Origin: a virus
Reading direction: 5' to 3' (one strand)
IMG/VR virus record: IMGVR_UViG_3300043437_001049
Location: 1 to 45,424 of that record
DNA: 45,424 nucleotides
The notes beneath the pieces were generated by a model, which was not told the DNA's origin, searched no databases, and saw only the letters and a program-made list of their open reading frames with translations. Both the position numbers and the translations under genes were made by a program. Positions 1 to 9,100 of the stretch are shown piece by piece; positions within the stretch are counted from its first letter, which is position 1; every line of letters starts with the position of its first letter.

Positions 1-38
1 GCGGGCCGGAACCCCACGTGGCGCGGGGATCGCAGACG

Positions 39-70
39 AAAAAAAGGGCCCGGAGATCATCCGGGCCCTT
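39..70 (-). terminator. Rho-independent terminator (minus strand)
   Basis: A perfect 10-bp stem (44-53 paired with 61-70) with a 7-base loop is preceded on the plus strand by seven A residues (39-45). Read on the minus strand this is a G+C-rich hairpin followed by a U-run, the classic intrinsic terminator form. It lies downstream of the broken minus-strand gene at 293-790 and could have ended its transcript. Positions 71-292 hold no gene I can support. Confidence 0.8.
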
Positions 71-292
71 GTAGATGGTGGTGGGCCTGTAACCCGCGCC
101 AAACCTAGCTAACTCAGCGCCTTACAACCGGCGCAAACTCGTGCGGAACGGTGCGGATCACCCCTCTACCTGCGGTGAATCGTAGCAGCTTGACCTCATC
201 ACCACCGCGATCACCGCCGCCAGCATCACCGCGAGTTCGATTCCGTATTGCTCAATCGAACCCGCGTCCGCAAGCCACGTCGGTGGCAACGG

Positions 293-790
293 CTAATCGA
301 GCCACTTGCGGCACGCTTCGAAGGTCGCCGCTGACACGACCGATGCCAGGTTCGCCTGCGAAGGCGACGCTGGCGCAAATCCCATGTTTTCGGTTGCGCC
401 AACTGACACCGCTGCATCGCCGTCCGCGCCGCACAGGCACAAGAGGTTCGATGACCGGTCGAGCAGCGTTGCCTCCGGGAAGACCTTGAAAGCCGCGCGA
501 TCGCCGTGGCGTTCGACCAGACGAAGCAGGTCTTGCAGGTCGGCCTCCGAAGTTCGGCACGTCGGGTGGATGCTGACGACCAACCGGAGCTTGGTCGCAG
601 CGTTGTCAGCGAGGTATCCCTCCATCCAGTTCACTGCCCGCGCGTCGATCGCAGACACCACGCCGAACACGCTGAGCGCCGCCCGCGCGGCCACCTCGAA
701 GGGAAGCTCCGTCTCGTACCTGCCGACCCCTGAGCTGACGCGGGGCTCCGGCCACACGAAGGGCATCTGCGGGACGATTGGCTTGCTCAC
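293..790 (-). pseudogene. PLD-like domain protein, probable truncated remnant
   Basis: This minus-strand frame codes for 165 residues from a GTG at 790 that has a good Shine-Dalgarno (AAAGGAGG) a few bases upstream. The second half reads like the first half of a phospholipase D-like fold: a strand VVSIHP, a helix-rich DLQDLLRL segment, then SNLLCL and VGATENMGF, similar to the conserved PLD region but without a clear HxKx4D motif. It ends at an in-frame TAG (293-295) after a RKWLD segment. The same frame then stays open for about 48 more codons, to a TGA near 149. PLD-like modules occur in several defence proteins, and this gene diverges from the Pgl operon. I infer a decayed defence gene. 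The family assignment is from recalled pattern only, and a short intact protein is also possible. Confidence 0.45.
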
Positions 791-893
791 GAGGCCTCCT
801 TTGGCGGTTAGGTCACGCGGCGATTGAGAGCCTTTGCCGCCTGGGCACACCCACAACGGTAATCACAATGCAGCGGATACAAACACTAAAACG

Positions 894-908
894 ATGTGTT
901 GGACACAT
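894..908. promoter_or_regulatory. Perfect palindrome, candidate BrxR operator
   Basis: ATGTGT-TGG-ACACAT is a perfect 6-bp inverted repeat with a 3-base spacer. It is flanked by CACTA (884-888) and TAGTG (911-915), a second, slightly offset inverted pair. The palindrome lies between the divergent PLD-like remnant and the WYL regulator and covers the -35 box of the promoter described at 899-928. BrxR-family WYL repressors are known to bind inverted repeats upstream of BREX operons, so this is the likely operator. Binding itself is inference. Confidence 0.6.
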
Positions 909-928
909 TCTAGTGCGGCTTATATACT
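899..928 (+). promoter_or_regulatory. Sigma70-type promoter of the defence operon
   Basis: A -35 box TTGGAC (899-904) and a -10 box TATACT (923-928) are separated by 18 bases. They are oriented toward the regulator gene that starts at 980, giving an untranslated leader of about 45 bases. The -35 box sits inside the palindrome at 894-908, so a bound repressor would block RNA polymerase. No second strong promoter is evident between the regulator and pglW. Confidence 0.55.
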
Positions 929-979
929 TCACGCAATAGCCCCCATAAGCCTTCGTTAACCGAAACGAGCACCCCCAGG

Positions 980-1894
980 ATGTCGAAAGAACAGCTTGCA
1001 GACCTGACCCAGACGCAGCGCGATCGACTCGCGTTCGTGGAGTTGCGCGTGCGCTTCATTGGGGAGATCCGCCGACAGGACTTGGTTTCGCGTTTTGGCA
1101 TCCAGTCCGCCGCCGCCACCCGGGATCTGGCCCTTTACAAAGACCTAGCTGCGGGCAACATCGACTACGACTCCAAGGGCAAGTCGTACATCTTGGGTCC
1201 GGACTTCCAGCCGGTCTTCGACTTCCCCCCTGAGCGGGTGTTGTCGTGGCTGACCCAGGGCTTCGGCGACGGAGAGCCCGTGCGACTCAAGGCATGGGTC
1301 GCCAGCGAGAGCCCATCACGTCTGACGCACCCCGATTTGGATGTGCTGGCCAGCGTGACCCGGGCGATCCACCAGGAATGCGCGCTCGACATCGAGTACC
1401 ACTCCATCTCCAGCGGGCAATCGGGACGCGAAATCGTCCCGTTCGCCCTGATCGACAACGGCCTGCGCTGGCATGTCCGCGCCTTCGATCGCAAGTCTCA
1501 AGAGTTCAGGGACTTCGTGATCACCCGCATCAGACGGCCGGTTTTACTCAAGGGAATGCCGGTGCTACCTCACGAGGCCAGCGACCAGGACATCCAGTGG
1601 ACCCGGATTCTGGAGCTGGACCTGGTCCCGCATCCCGACCAGCCTCATCCTGAAATCTCCGAGATGGACTACAGCATGGAGCGCGGCATGTTGAAGATGA
1701 AGCTGCGTGCCGCGATGGCCGGCTACATCTTGCGTAAGTGGAGCGTGGACTGCTCACCGACACACAAATTGAACGGTCCCGAGCACAGGCTCTGGCTCAG
1801 AAATCACCTGGCGCTGTATGGCGTCCGAAGCGCCGTGCTGGCTCCCGGCTACGAGAGCCCGGAGCCCGTCGAGCCAGAACAAGATTGCGACTGA
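980..1894 (+). CDS. brxR: WYL-domain transcriptional regulator, BrxR-like
   Basis: This 304-residue protein probably represses the defence operon. The N-terminal third resembles a winged helix-turn-helix (RDRLAFVELRVRF, then LVSRFGIQSAAATRDLALY, residues about 12-55). A WYL-type ligand-binding region follows (IEYHSIS to IVPFALIDNGLRWHVRAFD, residues about 135-170), and the C-terminal part is typical of BrxR-like regulators. BrxR proteins sit first in BREX loci and bind an operator upstream; the palindrome at 894-908 fits that. The start is the ATG at 980 with only a weak CAGG upstream. It lies 87 bases before pglW, in the same orientation. The family call is firm; the effector ligand is unknown. 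Confidence 0.85.
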   Translation: MSKEQLADLTQTQRDRLAFVELRVRFIGEIRRQDLVSRFGIQSAAATRDLALYKDLAAGNIDYDSKGKSYILGPDFQPVFDFPPERVLSWLTQGFGDGEPVRLKAWVASESPSRLTHPDLDVLASVTRAIHQECALDIEYHSISSGQSGREIVPFALIDNGLRWHVRAFDRKSQEFRDFVITRIRRPVLLKGMPVLPHEASDQDIQWTRILELDLVPHPDQPHPEISEMDYSMERGMLKMKLRAAMAGYILRKWSVDCSPTHKLNGPEHRLWLRNHLALYGVRSAVLAPGYESPEPVEPEQDCD

Positions 1895-1981
1895 TATGAC
1901 TTCTCCACCAAACAACAGAGGAACGTTGGGCGCGACCGATCACCACCGTACTCGCTGCATCACCACACTCGGAGGTTGCCG

Positions 1982-4900
1982 GTGAGCGGGCGCTGGAAGA
2001 CGATTTCGCCGTCCCAGTTTCCGTGGGAACAGGATGCGCTCGACTTCGTGCAGCGCGCTCTGCCGAACCGCGAACCGTTCCGGGCCTACAGCAACTTCGA
2101 GTTTGTTGCCGACGACGGGAGCATCAACGAAGTCGACTTGCTGATCATTTCGCGGTACAGCATCTTCCTTGTTGAGATCAAGAGCCGCCCTGGGGAGGTC
2201 AGTGGCGATTCGCACACCTGGATCTGGCGGGACGGCGCCCGGGAGTACTTTGACGACAACCCCTTGCTGCTCACGAACCGCAAGGCAAAAAAGCTCGCCT
2301 CGCTGCTGCGTAAGCAACTGACTGTTCAGAAACGTCGCACGCCCTACATCCAGTCCCTGGTCTTCCTGTCCGACCCTGCGCAACGGTGCAGGCTCGCCGG
2401 TCCTGCCCGGGAAAATGTTCATCTGCGGGCCGACATCGCCAACAAGCTGTTCGACGAAACGGCCCCGGTGGCCAGCGCACAGCCCATAGACCGCGATCTG
2501 GCGACATCACTCAATCGGGCGCTGGAAGCCATTGGCATCCGTCCGCCGCAGCAGAGTCGGCGCGTTGGCGACTACCAGCTCGAACAGGTCCTTGCCGAGA
2601 CAGACTTCCACCAGGACTGGCTGGCCAAGCACGTATCGCTGACCAACCTGCGCCGACGTGTTCGCCTCTATACCGCCAAGCGCACGCTCAATGCCGGGCA
2701 GCGCTCCATGCTGGCCGACGCGGCTCGGCGAGAGTTTCAGTTACTTGAAGGCATACGCCACCCGGGCATCCTGCGCGCTTCAGACTTCATCGACAGCGAG
2801 CATGGGCCCGCCCTGATCTTTGAGTACGACGAAGGGCTGCAGCGACTCGACCACTTCATCCGGGCGCAAGGGGAACACCTCGATCTCTGGCAGCGGTTGA
2901 AACTGGTCCGCGCCATTGCTGAAGCACTGGATGCCGCTCACCGCTACCGCCTGTACCACCGGGGCCTGTCGCCGCAGACCATCATGGTCAGGACGGTTGG
3001 CACCAATTCGTTCGATGTCACCATCTTCGACTGGCAGATCGCCACGCGGCAGTTGCAAGAAGCCGAAGGCGAGACCACCGGAACGCTGCACGTCGAGATG
3101 CTCTCGGACCGTGTGGCTCAGGAGATATACCTCGCCCCCGAAGCGCGCAACGCGCCCCGGCCCGACTCCATCAAGCTGGACCTCTTTTCTCTCGGAGCCA
3201 TCTCGTACTTCGTACTCGCGGGTGAGCCTCCCGCCATCAGCGGCGACGAGCTGGTCACCAAGTGCGAACAAGGGCCCGGACTCACTTTGTCGGCCATGGT
3301 CAACGGCTGCCTGGCCGAGATTGAGGAACTCATCCAGTTCGCCACCTGGCCTTCGCCCGATGACCGGTTCAGCTCGACCAACGAATTCTTGGCCGCCCTC
3401 GACAAGGCGGAAGAAGCCCTCGAAGACGCGCTGACCGCACCGGCATCACCGCTGGCTTCGCCGCTGGAGGCCAACACCGGCAATGAGCTCAACGGCTTTG
3501 AAGTCATCCGCCGGCTCGGCAAAGGCGGCACCAGTCTGGCCCTTGAGGTACGCCGCAAGGGCGCAGGGCAGCCGCGCCAGGGTGTTTTCAAGATCGCCTT
3601 GGAGCCAGAGTACAACGAGCGGCTCAAGCGCGAAGCTGAGACGCTGGTGCGGCTACAGCCGCACCAGAACATCGTCCAGTGCTTTGAACGCTTCGAAATC
3701 GCGGGGCTGGCGACCCTGTTCCTCTCCTCGGCAGGCGATGAATCACTGGGCGAACGCCTGCGCCAAGAGGGTCGCCTGGGTTTGGACCTGCTGCAGCGGT
3801 TCGGTGAGGAGCTGATATCGGTTGTGGAGTACCTGGAGCGCGAGGGCGTACCGCACCGCGACATCAAGCCAGACAACATCGGCATCCGCCCGGGGACCGG
3901 CAAACGACTCACCCTCACGCTGTTCGACTTCTCGCTGGCGGGCGTTCCTGCGACTGACCTGAACGCAGGCACGCGTGTCTACATGGACCCGTTCCTGCGC
4001 AAACGCGGTATGTGGGACGGGTATGCCGAGCGCTACTCCTGCGCGCTGACCTTGCATGAAATGGCCACCGGCACCCTGCCCGAATGGGGCGATGGAAGCG
4101 CCGACCCGGCAACCCTGAAAACCGAGATCGGTCTGGACTCCGAGCGCTTTGATGCGTCGATTCGCAAGCAGGCACTCGACTTCTTCGCCCGGGCACTGGC
4201 CCGCGACCACCGCAAGCGCTTTGACAACGCCGAACAGATGCTGCGTCAGTGGCGCAAAGTGTTCGAAAACGTCTCGCGGCCCGTCACCACCCACACGACG
4301 CAAACACCGCAAGGCGACCTGCCCTTCGGTGATGAGCCAACGTCCGTCGAAAGCGGCGTCACGCCGAGCACGCCCATCGGGTCGCTGGAACTGGATTCTC
4401 GGCACCTTGAACTGCTCGATCGGATTGGCCACGAGGAATTGGCCACTGCGGGCGATCTGGCCGACTTGCCGCGCAATCGTCTCTACCGGCACCGTGGCAT
4501 CGCCTTGGCCGTCGCGCGTGAACTGCACCAAATTGCTGACCGACTGCGGCAACAGCTCAGCGGCGGCGCGGCCAAAGACGAGCAGCCCGCAGACACCACC
4601 GTGGCCAAGCTGTCGGTGGATGCGGCAGCCGCCTTGCTCGTGCCCAAGAAAGGCGACGACGCACAACTCCAGGCTCTGGAGGCTTGGCTGGGCTTGAGCG
4701 CACAGGCAGACGCATCACCACTGGCCGAGGACCTGTTGCAGTCGATGGCTGAGCGGATGTCGCGCCAGCCGGAAGTCACGCACCTGCGAGACGACGTGGC
4801 CCTTGTTTTGGCAGGGCTGGGCGGCATCGCCACGGTTGGCGAAATTGCCACCGCGTTGCTGGCCCGGCGCGGCAGCGTGCAAACGGGCCCAGCCCGACAC

Positions 4901-6193
4901 AGCGAGGCCGAAGCGCTGACGCGAGCGGTCATCACCGTCGAGCGCACCAAGCAAGCAGCTCGTTGGCAACTGGTGAAGCGCGACGCCAACGTTCGGCCGC
5001 TGACTGAAGCGCCGCAAGTCGACGATCTGGTGGTCGCCACCCTCGCCAGCAGCGGCGCGACCGGGCTGTTCCCCTCCGCACCTGAGGTGCGTGCCAGTTA
5101 CGCCGTGGTTCTGGGCGAAGCGGCCGACCGCCTGGCACAGCAAGACCCGCTGCCATCGTCACAACAGGTGGCCGACACCTTGGCGCGCGTCCCGCCACCT
5201 GCGGGGGATGCGGGCCTGAGCGCCGATCGCCTGATTCGCCTGGCGGCTGCGTGCGCCCGGCAGGCAGCCCTGTCCTCGCGCCTTGAGTTCTATCCGGTCC
5301 AGTTGTCCGCAGCACGCGCCGTCAAGCTGGCCACCAACTCGCTGCTCGGCTTGCGTCAGTTCGACATGGAGACCATCCGGCGTCGGATTTTTGCCCGCTA
5401 CCCAGAGGCGGCGCCTTTGCCCGGCCCCTCGGAGCTGGAGCAGCTGCTCAAGGACGCGGGCCTGGAAGTCAAGTGGGACGGAGCCAAGCGCGCGTTCGTC
5501 ACGCTTTATTCGGCGGGCATCATTTCTGGCACCACCCAGATCACCCGGTTCGGCACGACCAGCAACCGCCCGCGCTCGTCCACAGCGCCGGATGTACAGG
5601 CTGCACTGCAGATCGACGAGCGCATCAAGCACACCTTGACCAGCGGCAAGTTGCTCACGCTGTCTGTCGACCCTAAGGGCCTCGCGCTCGCGCAACGCGA
5701 ACTGTCGCAGCGGTTTGGCTTGAAGGTCATCGACTTCGACGAGGTCGTGCTCACGCTGCTTGAGGCGCAAGCCAAGGAATGGGAAGTGGACTGGAACATC
5801 CTGCTGGCAGCCGATGGCGCACCTGCGGGTTCGGTGGATGCACAGAACTTCGCGACCGTGCTCGGTGAAGTCTGGCCCAAGGTCGAGGCGCGACTTTTGC
5901 AGGACGACAAGCCGGGCTTATTGGTGAATCTTGGGCTGGCTGCACGCTGGCAGAGGATGCCGCTGTTTGCCAAGCTGGCCGATGCCTGCATGTTTGGCAA
6001 GCGCCCGCCGCTGGTCGCCTTGATTGCCAGCCCTCTGACGCCTGACAACCGCCCCGTGCTGGATGGCGAAGCCGTTCCGGTCACCATCAACACCACCGAC
6101 TACGGTCGTATCCCCCGCGCTTGGCTCGAAAACGCCCACCGCACACACGGCAGCGCGGCCGCCACGCCCAGCACGAAGTCAAAACAACCATGA
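1982..6193 (+). CDS. pglW: PglW: NERD nuclease-like and dual protein kinase domain protein
   Basis: PglW is the Ser/Thr kinase of the Pgl/BREX type 2 defence system. The GTG at 1982 is chosen because GGAGG ends 6 bases upstream; the in-frame TTG at 1976 abuts that site. The 1403-residue product has a NERD domain (residues about 12-150) with NEVDLLI and LVEIKSR, the D...ExK pattern of PD-(D/E)XK nucleases. A first kinase-like domain (about 195-480) is degenerate: HRGLSPQ replaces HRDLKPxN and DWQ replaces DFG. A second kinase domain (about 500-760) keeps GKGGTS, the VFKIA lysine (537) and HRDIKPDN (625-632), but has DFS for DFG. The C-terminal 600 residues are mainly helical and unassigned. 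It ends in a 4-base ATGA overlap with pglX. Confidence 0.88.
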   Translation: MSGRWKTISPSQFPWEQDALDFVQRALPNREPFRAYSNFEFVADDGSINEVDLLIISRYSIFLVEIKSRPGEVSGDSHTWIWRDGAREYFDDNPLLLTNRKAKKLASLLRKQLTVQKRRTPYIQSLVFLSDPAQRCRLAGPARENVHLRADIANKLFDETAPVASAQPIDRDLATSLNRALEAIGIRPPQQSRRVGDYQLEQVLAETDFHQDWLAKHVSLTNLRRRVRLYTAKRTLNAGQRSMLADAARREFQLLEGIRHPGILRASDFIDSEHGPALIFEYDEGLQRLDHFIRAQGEHLDLWQRLKLVRAIAEALDAAHRYRLYHRGLSPQTIMVRTVGTNSFDVTIFDWQIATRQLQEAEGETTGTLHVEMLSDRVAQEIYLAPEARNAPRPDSIKLDLFSLGAISYFVLAGEPPAISGDELVTKCEQGPGLTLSAMVNGCLAEIEELIQFATWPSPDDRFSSTNEFLAALDKAEEALEDALTAPASPLASPLEANTGNELNGFEVIRRLGKGGTSLALEVRRKGAGQPRQGVFKIALEPEYNERLKREAETLVRLQPHQNIVQCFERFEIAGLATLFLSSAGDESLGERLRQEGRLGLDLLQRFGEELISVVEYLEREGVPHRDIKPDNIGIRPGTGKRLTLTLFDFSLAGVPATDLNAGTRVYMDPFLRKRGMWDGYAERYSCALTLHEMATGTLPEWGDGSADPATLKTEIGLDSERFDASIRKQALDFFARALARDHRKRFDNAEQMLRQWRKVFENVSRPVTTHTTQTPQGDLPFGDEPTSVESGVTPSTPIGSLELDSRHLELLDRIGHEELATAGDLADLPRNRLYRHRGIALAVARELHQIADRLRQQLSGGAAKDEQPADTTVAKLSVDAAAALLVPKKGDDAQLQALEAWLGLSAQADASPLAEDLLQSMAERMSRQPEVTHLRDDVALVLAGLGGIATVGEIATALLARRGSVQTGPARHSEAEALTRAVITVERTKQAARWQLVKRDANVRPLTEAPQVDDLVVATLASSGATGLFPSAPEVRASYAVVLGEAADRLAQQDPLPSSQQVADTLARVPPPAGDAGLSADRLIRLAAACARQAALSSRLEFYPVQLSAARAVKLATNSLLGLRQFDMETIRRRIFARYPEAAPLPGPSELEQLLKDAGLEVKWDGAKRAFVTLYSAGIISGTTQITRFGTTSNRPRSSTAPDVQAALQIDERIKHTLTSGKLLTLSVDPKGLALAQRELSQRFGLKVIDFDEVVLTLLEAQAKEWEVDWNILLAADGAPAGSVDAQNFATVLGEVWPKVEARLLQDDKPGLLVNLGLAARWQRMPLFAKLADACMFGKRPPLVALIASPLTPDNRPVLDGEAVPVTINTTDYGRIPRAWLENAHRTHGSAAATPSTKSKQP

Positions 6194-9100
6194 TCAATCG
6201 CACCAAGCTGCTGGCGGACCTGAAGGTCCAAGTCCGAGACCTGGAGAGCGATCTGCGCGGTCGCTTTACCACCCATGCGGAGTACAAGAGCCGCCTCACG
6301 GCCGAATGGCAGGCGGCACGCGACGCCGGGCGCACATCAGAGGCCGTGGAGACTTGGTCTGAAGCGCAGTTCACCCAGTCCGCCGTAGCCTGGGTCTTGG
6401 CCTGCGTGTTCGTCCGCTTCTGTGAAGACAACGCTCTGCTCGACGCGCCGCTGATCGCCGGCACGGACGCCCGGGGTCAATCTGCCGTAGCGAGACAGGA
6501 AGGCTTCTACCTCCAAAACCCGACTGCTTCAGACAACGACTACCTGCACGACGTGTTCGCGGTCGCGAGCCGCCTACCTGGCCTGTCAGACGTCATGAAA
6601 GTCCAGCGCGTCTTGCTGACGGCCCCCGTCTCTGCCGACATGGGCAAGCAACTGGTGCGCTTCTTCCGGGCCACCAATGCCGACACTGGCGCGCTGGTTC
6701 ACGACTTCGCTGATCCTGACTGGAATACCCGATTTTTGGGCGATCTGTACCAGGACCTGTCGGAGGCCGCGCGGGATCGGTACGCCCTGCTGCAGACACC
6801 AGAGTTCGTTGAATCCTTCATCCTGGACCGCACGCTGACGCCTGCGCTCGACATCTACACACTGGAAGAAGTCGATCTGATCGACCCGACCTGCGGATCG
6901 GGGCACTTCTTGCTCGGCGCCTTTGAAAGGTTGGCGCCACGCTGGCTACGCAAGCGGCCAGACAACGTCAATCTGGCATTGCAGGAGGCCTTGGACCGCA
7001 TCGCGGGCATCGACCTGAACCCCTACGCCGTGGTGATCGCCCGGTTCCGACTGCTGGTGGCTGCGCTCAAGATGGCCCAAGTGCACAAGCTGAGACTTGC
7101 GCCGGACTTCCATCTGCACATTGAAACTGGCGACAGCCTGTTGCACGGATTCGATCAGCGCGACTACGCACGAGCACAGGTATCGCTGGCATTGAACACA
7201 CCGCAAGAGAATCTGGCGACGGCTGCTGACCATCTGTATCGCCACGCGTTCGCAGCAGAGGACTTGACCGCGACCAATCAGATCCTGGCGAGAAAGTACG
7301 CGGCGGTGGTGGGCAACCCGCCGTATATCGCGGTCAAGGACCGTGCGGTTTCTGCCTTGTATCGAGAGCGCTTCTCCAGTTGCCACGGAAAGTACGCTCT
7401 CGTCGCGCCATTCTGCGAGAGATTCTGGGCATTGGCAAAGCCCATCGACAACGCGCAGCGAGCGGGCTACGTCGGCCTGATTGTCGGCAATGCATTTATG
7501 AAGCGCGAATTTGGGAAGAAGTTGGTTGAAGCCTTCTTCCCAGCGCTGGATCTCACCCATGTGATTGATACCGCCGGCGCGTATATCCCTGGGCACGGCA
7601 CACCAACTGTCATCATGTTTGGCCGAAACCGCCCACCATCAAGCAACGTGATTCGTGCGGTCATGGGGATAAAGGGTGAGCCCTCCACACCTGTAGACCC
7701 TGCTCAAGGCATTGTATGGCGTGCGATTGTCAATCAGATCGATCAACGGGGATCTGAATCCGAATGGATTAGCGTCACAGATACTGATCGACCAGTGTTC
7801 TCTCGACATCCATGGAGCATTGGAGGCGGAGGAGCGTCAGAACTCAAAACTGAAATTGAAGAAAATGCGGCCGGCAAGCTCAGCGCGATCACCGATGAAA
7901 TGGGGATTGTCAGCGTCAGTGGCGAGGATGATGTCTATTTAATCGAACAAAGAGGAGTCGCCGAGCGGCACGGAATTGAATCGGTTCGCGACCTTGTTAC
8001 CGGAGATCAGGTCCGAGATTGGACTGCCTCAGGACTTACGGCAGTTTGGATTTACGACAACGATTTCAATCTGCAGTCAATCGAAAACGCCCCCAAGACT
8101 CATCGCTTTCTTTGGTCGTTCAGGACTAATTTATCAAAGAGAAGACGCTTTGGTACACCTATGCTGGAGCGTGGATTATCTTGGTATGAGTGGCAGGAGC
8201 TTTACTCGTCAAAGATTAGATCCCCCTTGACTATCACCTATGCTTTTGTCGCAACTCACAATCACTTTGTCCTAGAGCGTGGTGGAAAAGTATTCAATCG
8301 GTCAGCGCCGGTCATCAAGCTTCATCAGACCGCAACGGAGGATCAGTATCTTGGAATACTTGGAGTTTTGAATTCATCATTGGCCTGCTTTTGGGCTAAG
8401 CAGGTCTTTCACAACAAAGGCAGTACGGTTGATCAACACGGGGCAAGGCAGAGAACTGATGCCTTTGAAGATTTCTACGAGTTCACATCCACAGGGCTTG
8501 GCAAATATCCACTGCCAGAGACTTTCCCCTTAGCAACGGCAAAACTGCTGGATGAATTAGCCCGAAATTACATAGACGGATTGCCAAGCAAAATAATCGA
8601 TTCACCGATTCCAAGCCGTCAACATCTTGACGCAGCAAAGACAATCGCTCATTCAAGTCGCGAGAGAATGATCAGCTTGCAGGAGGAGCTTGATTGGGAA
8701 GTCTATAAGCTGTACGGCCTAACCGATGAAGACCTTGGACTCAGTGGCGATGTGCCTGCATTAGAACTTGGGCAACGTGCATTTGAAATTGCGCTTGCCC
8801 AGGACTGCGCCTCAGGCGCGGCGAGCACGACTTGGTTCGAACGGCATAGCTCGCAACAGATCACGTCTACGCCAGCCCATTGGCCAGCAGACTACCGTCT
8901 CGTTGTTGAGAGGCGCATAGCCACAATTCGACGCTCGCGAGACATCGCTTTGATTGAGCGTCCGGAATTCAAGCGACGCTGGGCCAGCGAGGACTGGAAC
9001 TCACTGGAAAAGACTGCTCTTGAACAATGGCTCTTGAAGCGTCTGGAGGCCGTTGACCTTTGGCAGCGCGATGCGCATCCTGCGCCGAAGTTGCGTTCGG

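Noticed and set aside
71-150. Possible tRNA or tRNA-derived att site near the left edge (GGGCCTGTAACCCG and nearby inverted repeats)
   Set aside because: No cloverleaf could be folded by eye and no matching T-arm or acceptor stem was seen. A short repeat (GTGCGG twice) is too weak for an att core.
1976-1981. TTG at 1976 as the pglW start
   Set aside because: It directly abuts the GGAGG sequence. The GTG at 1982 has normal spacing.
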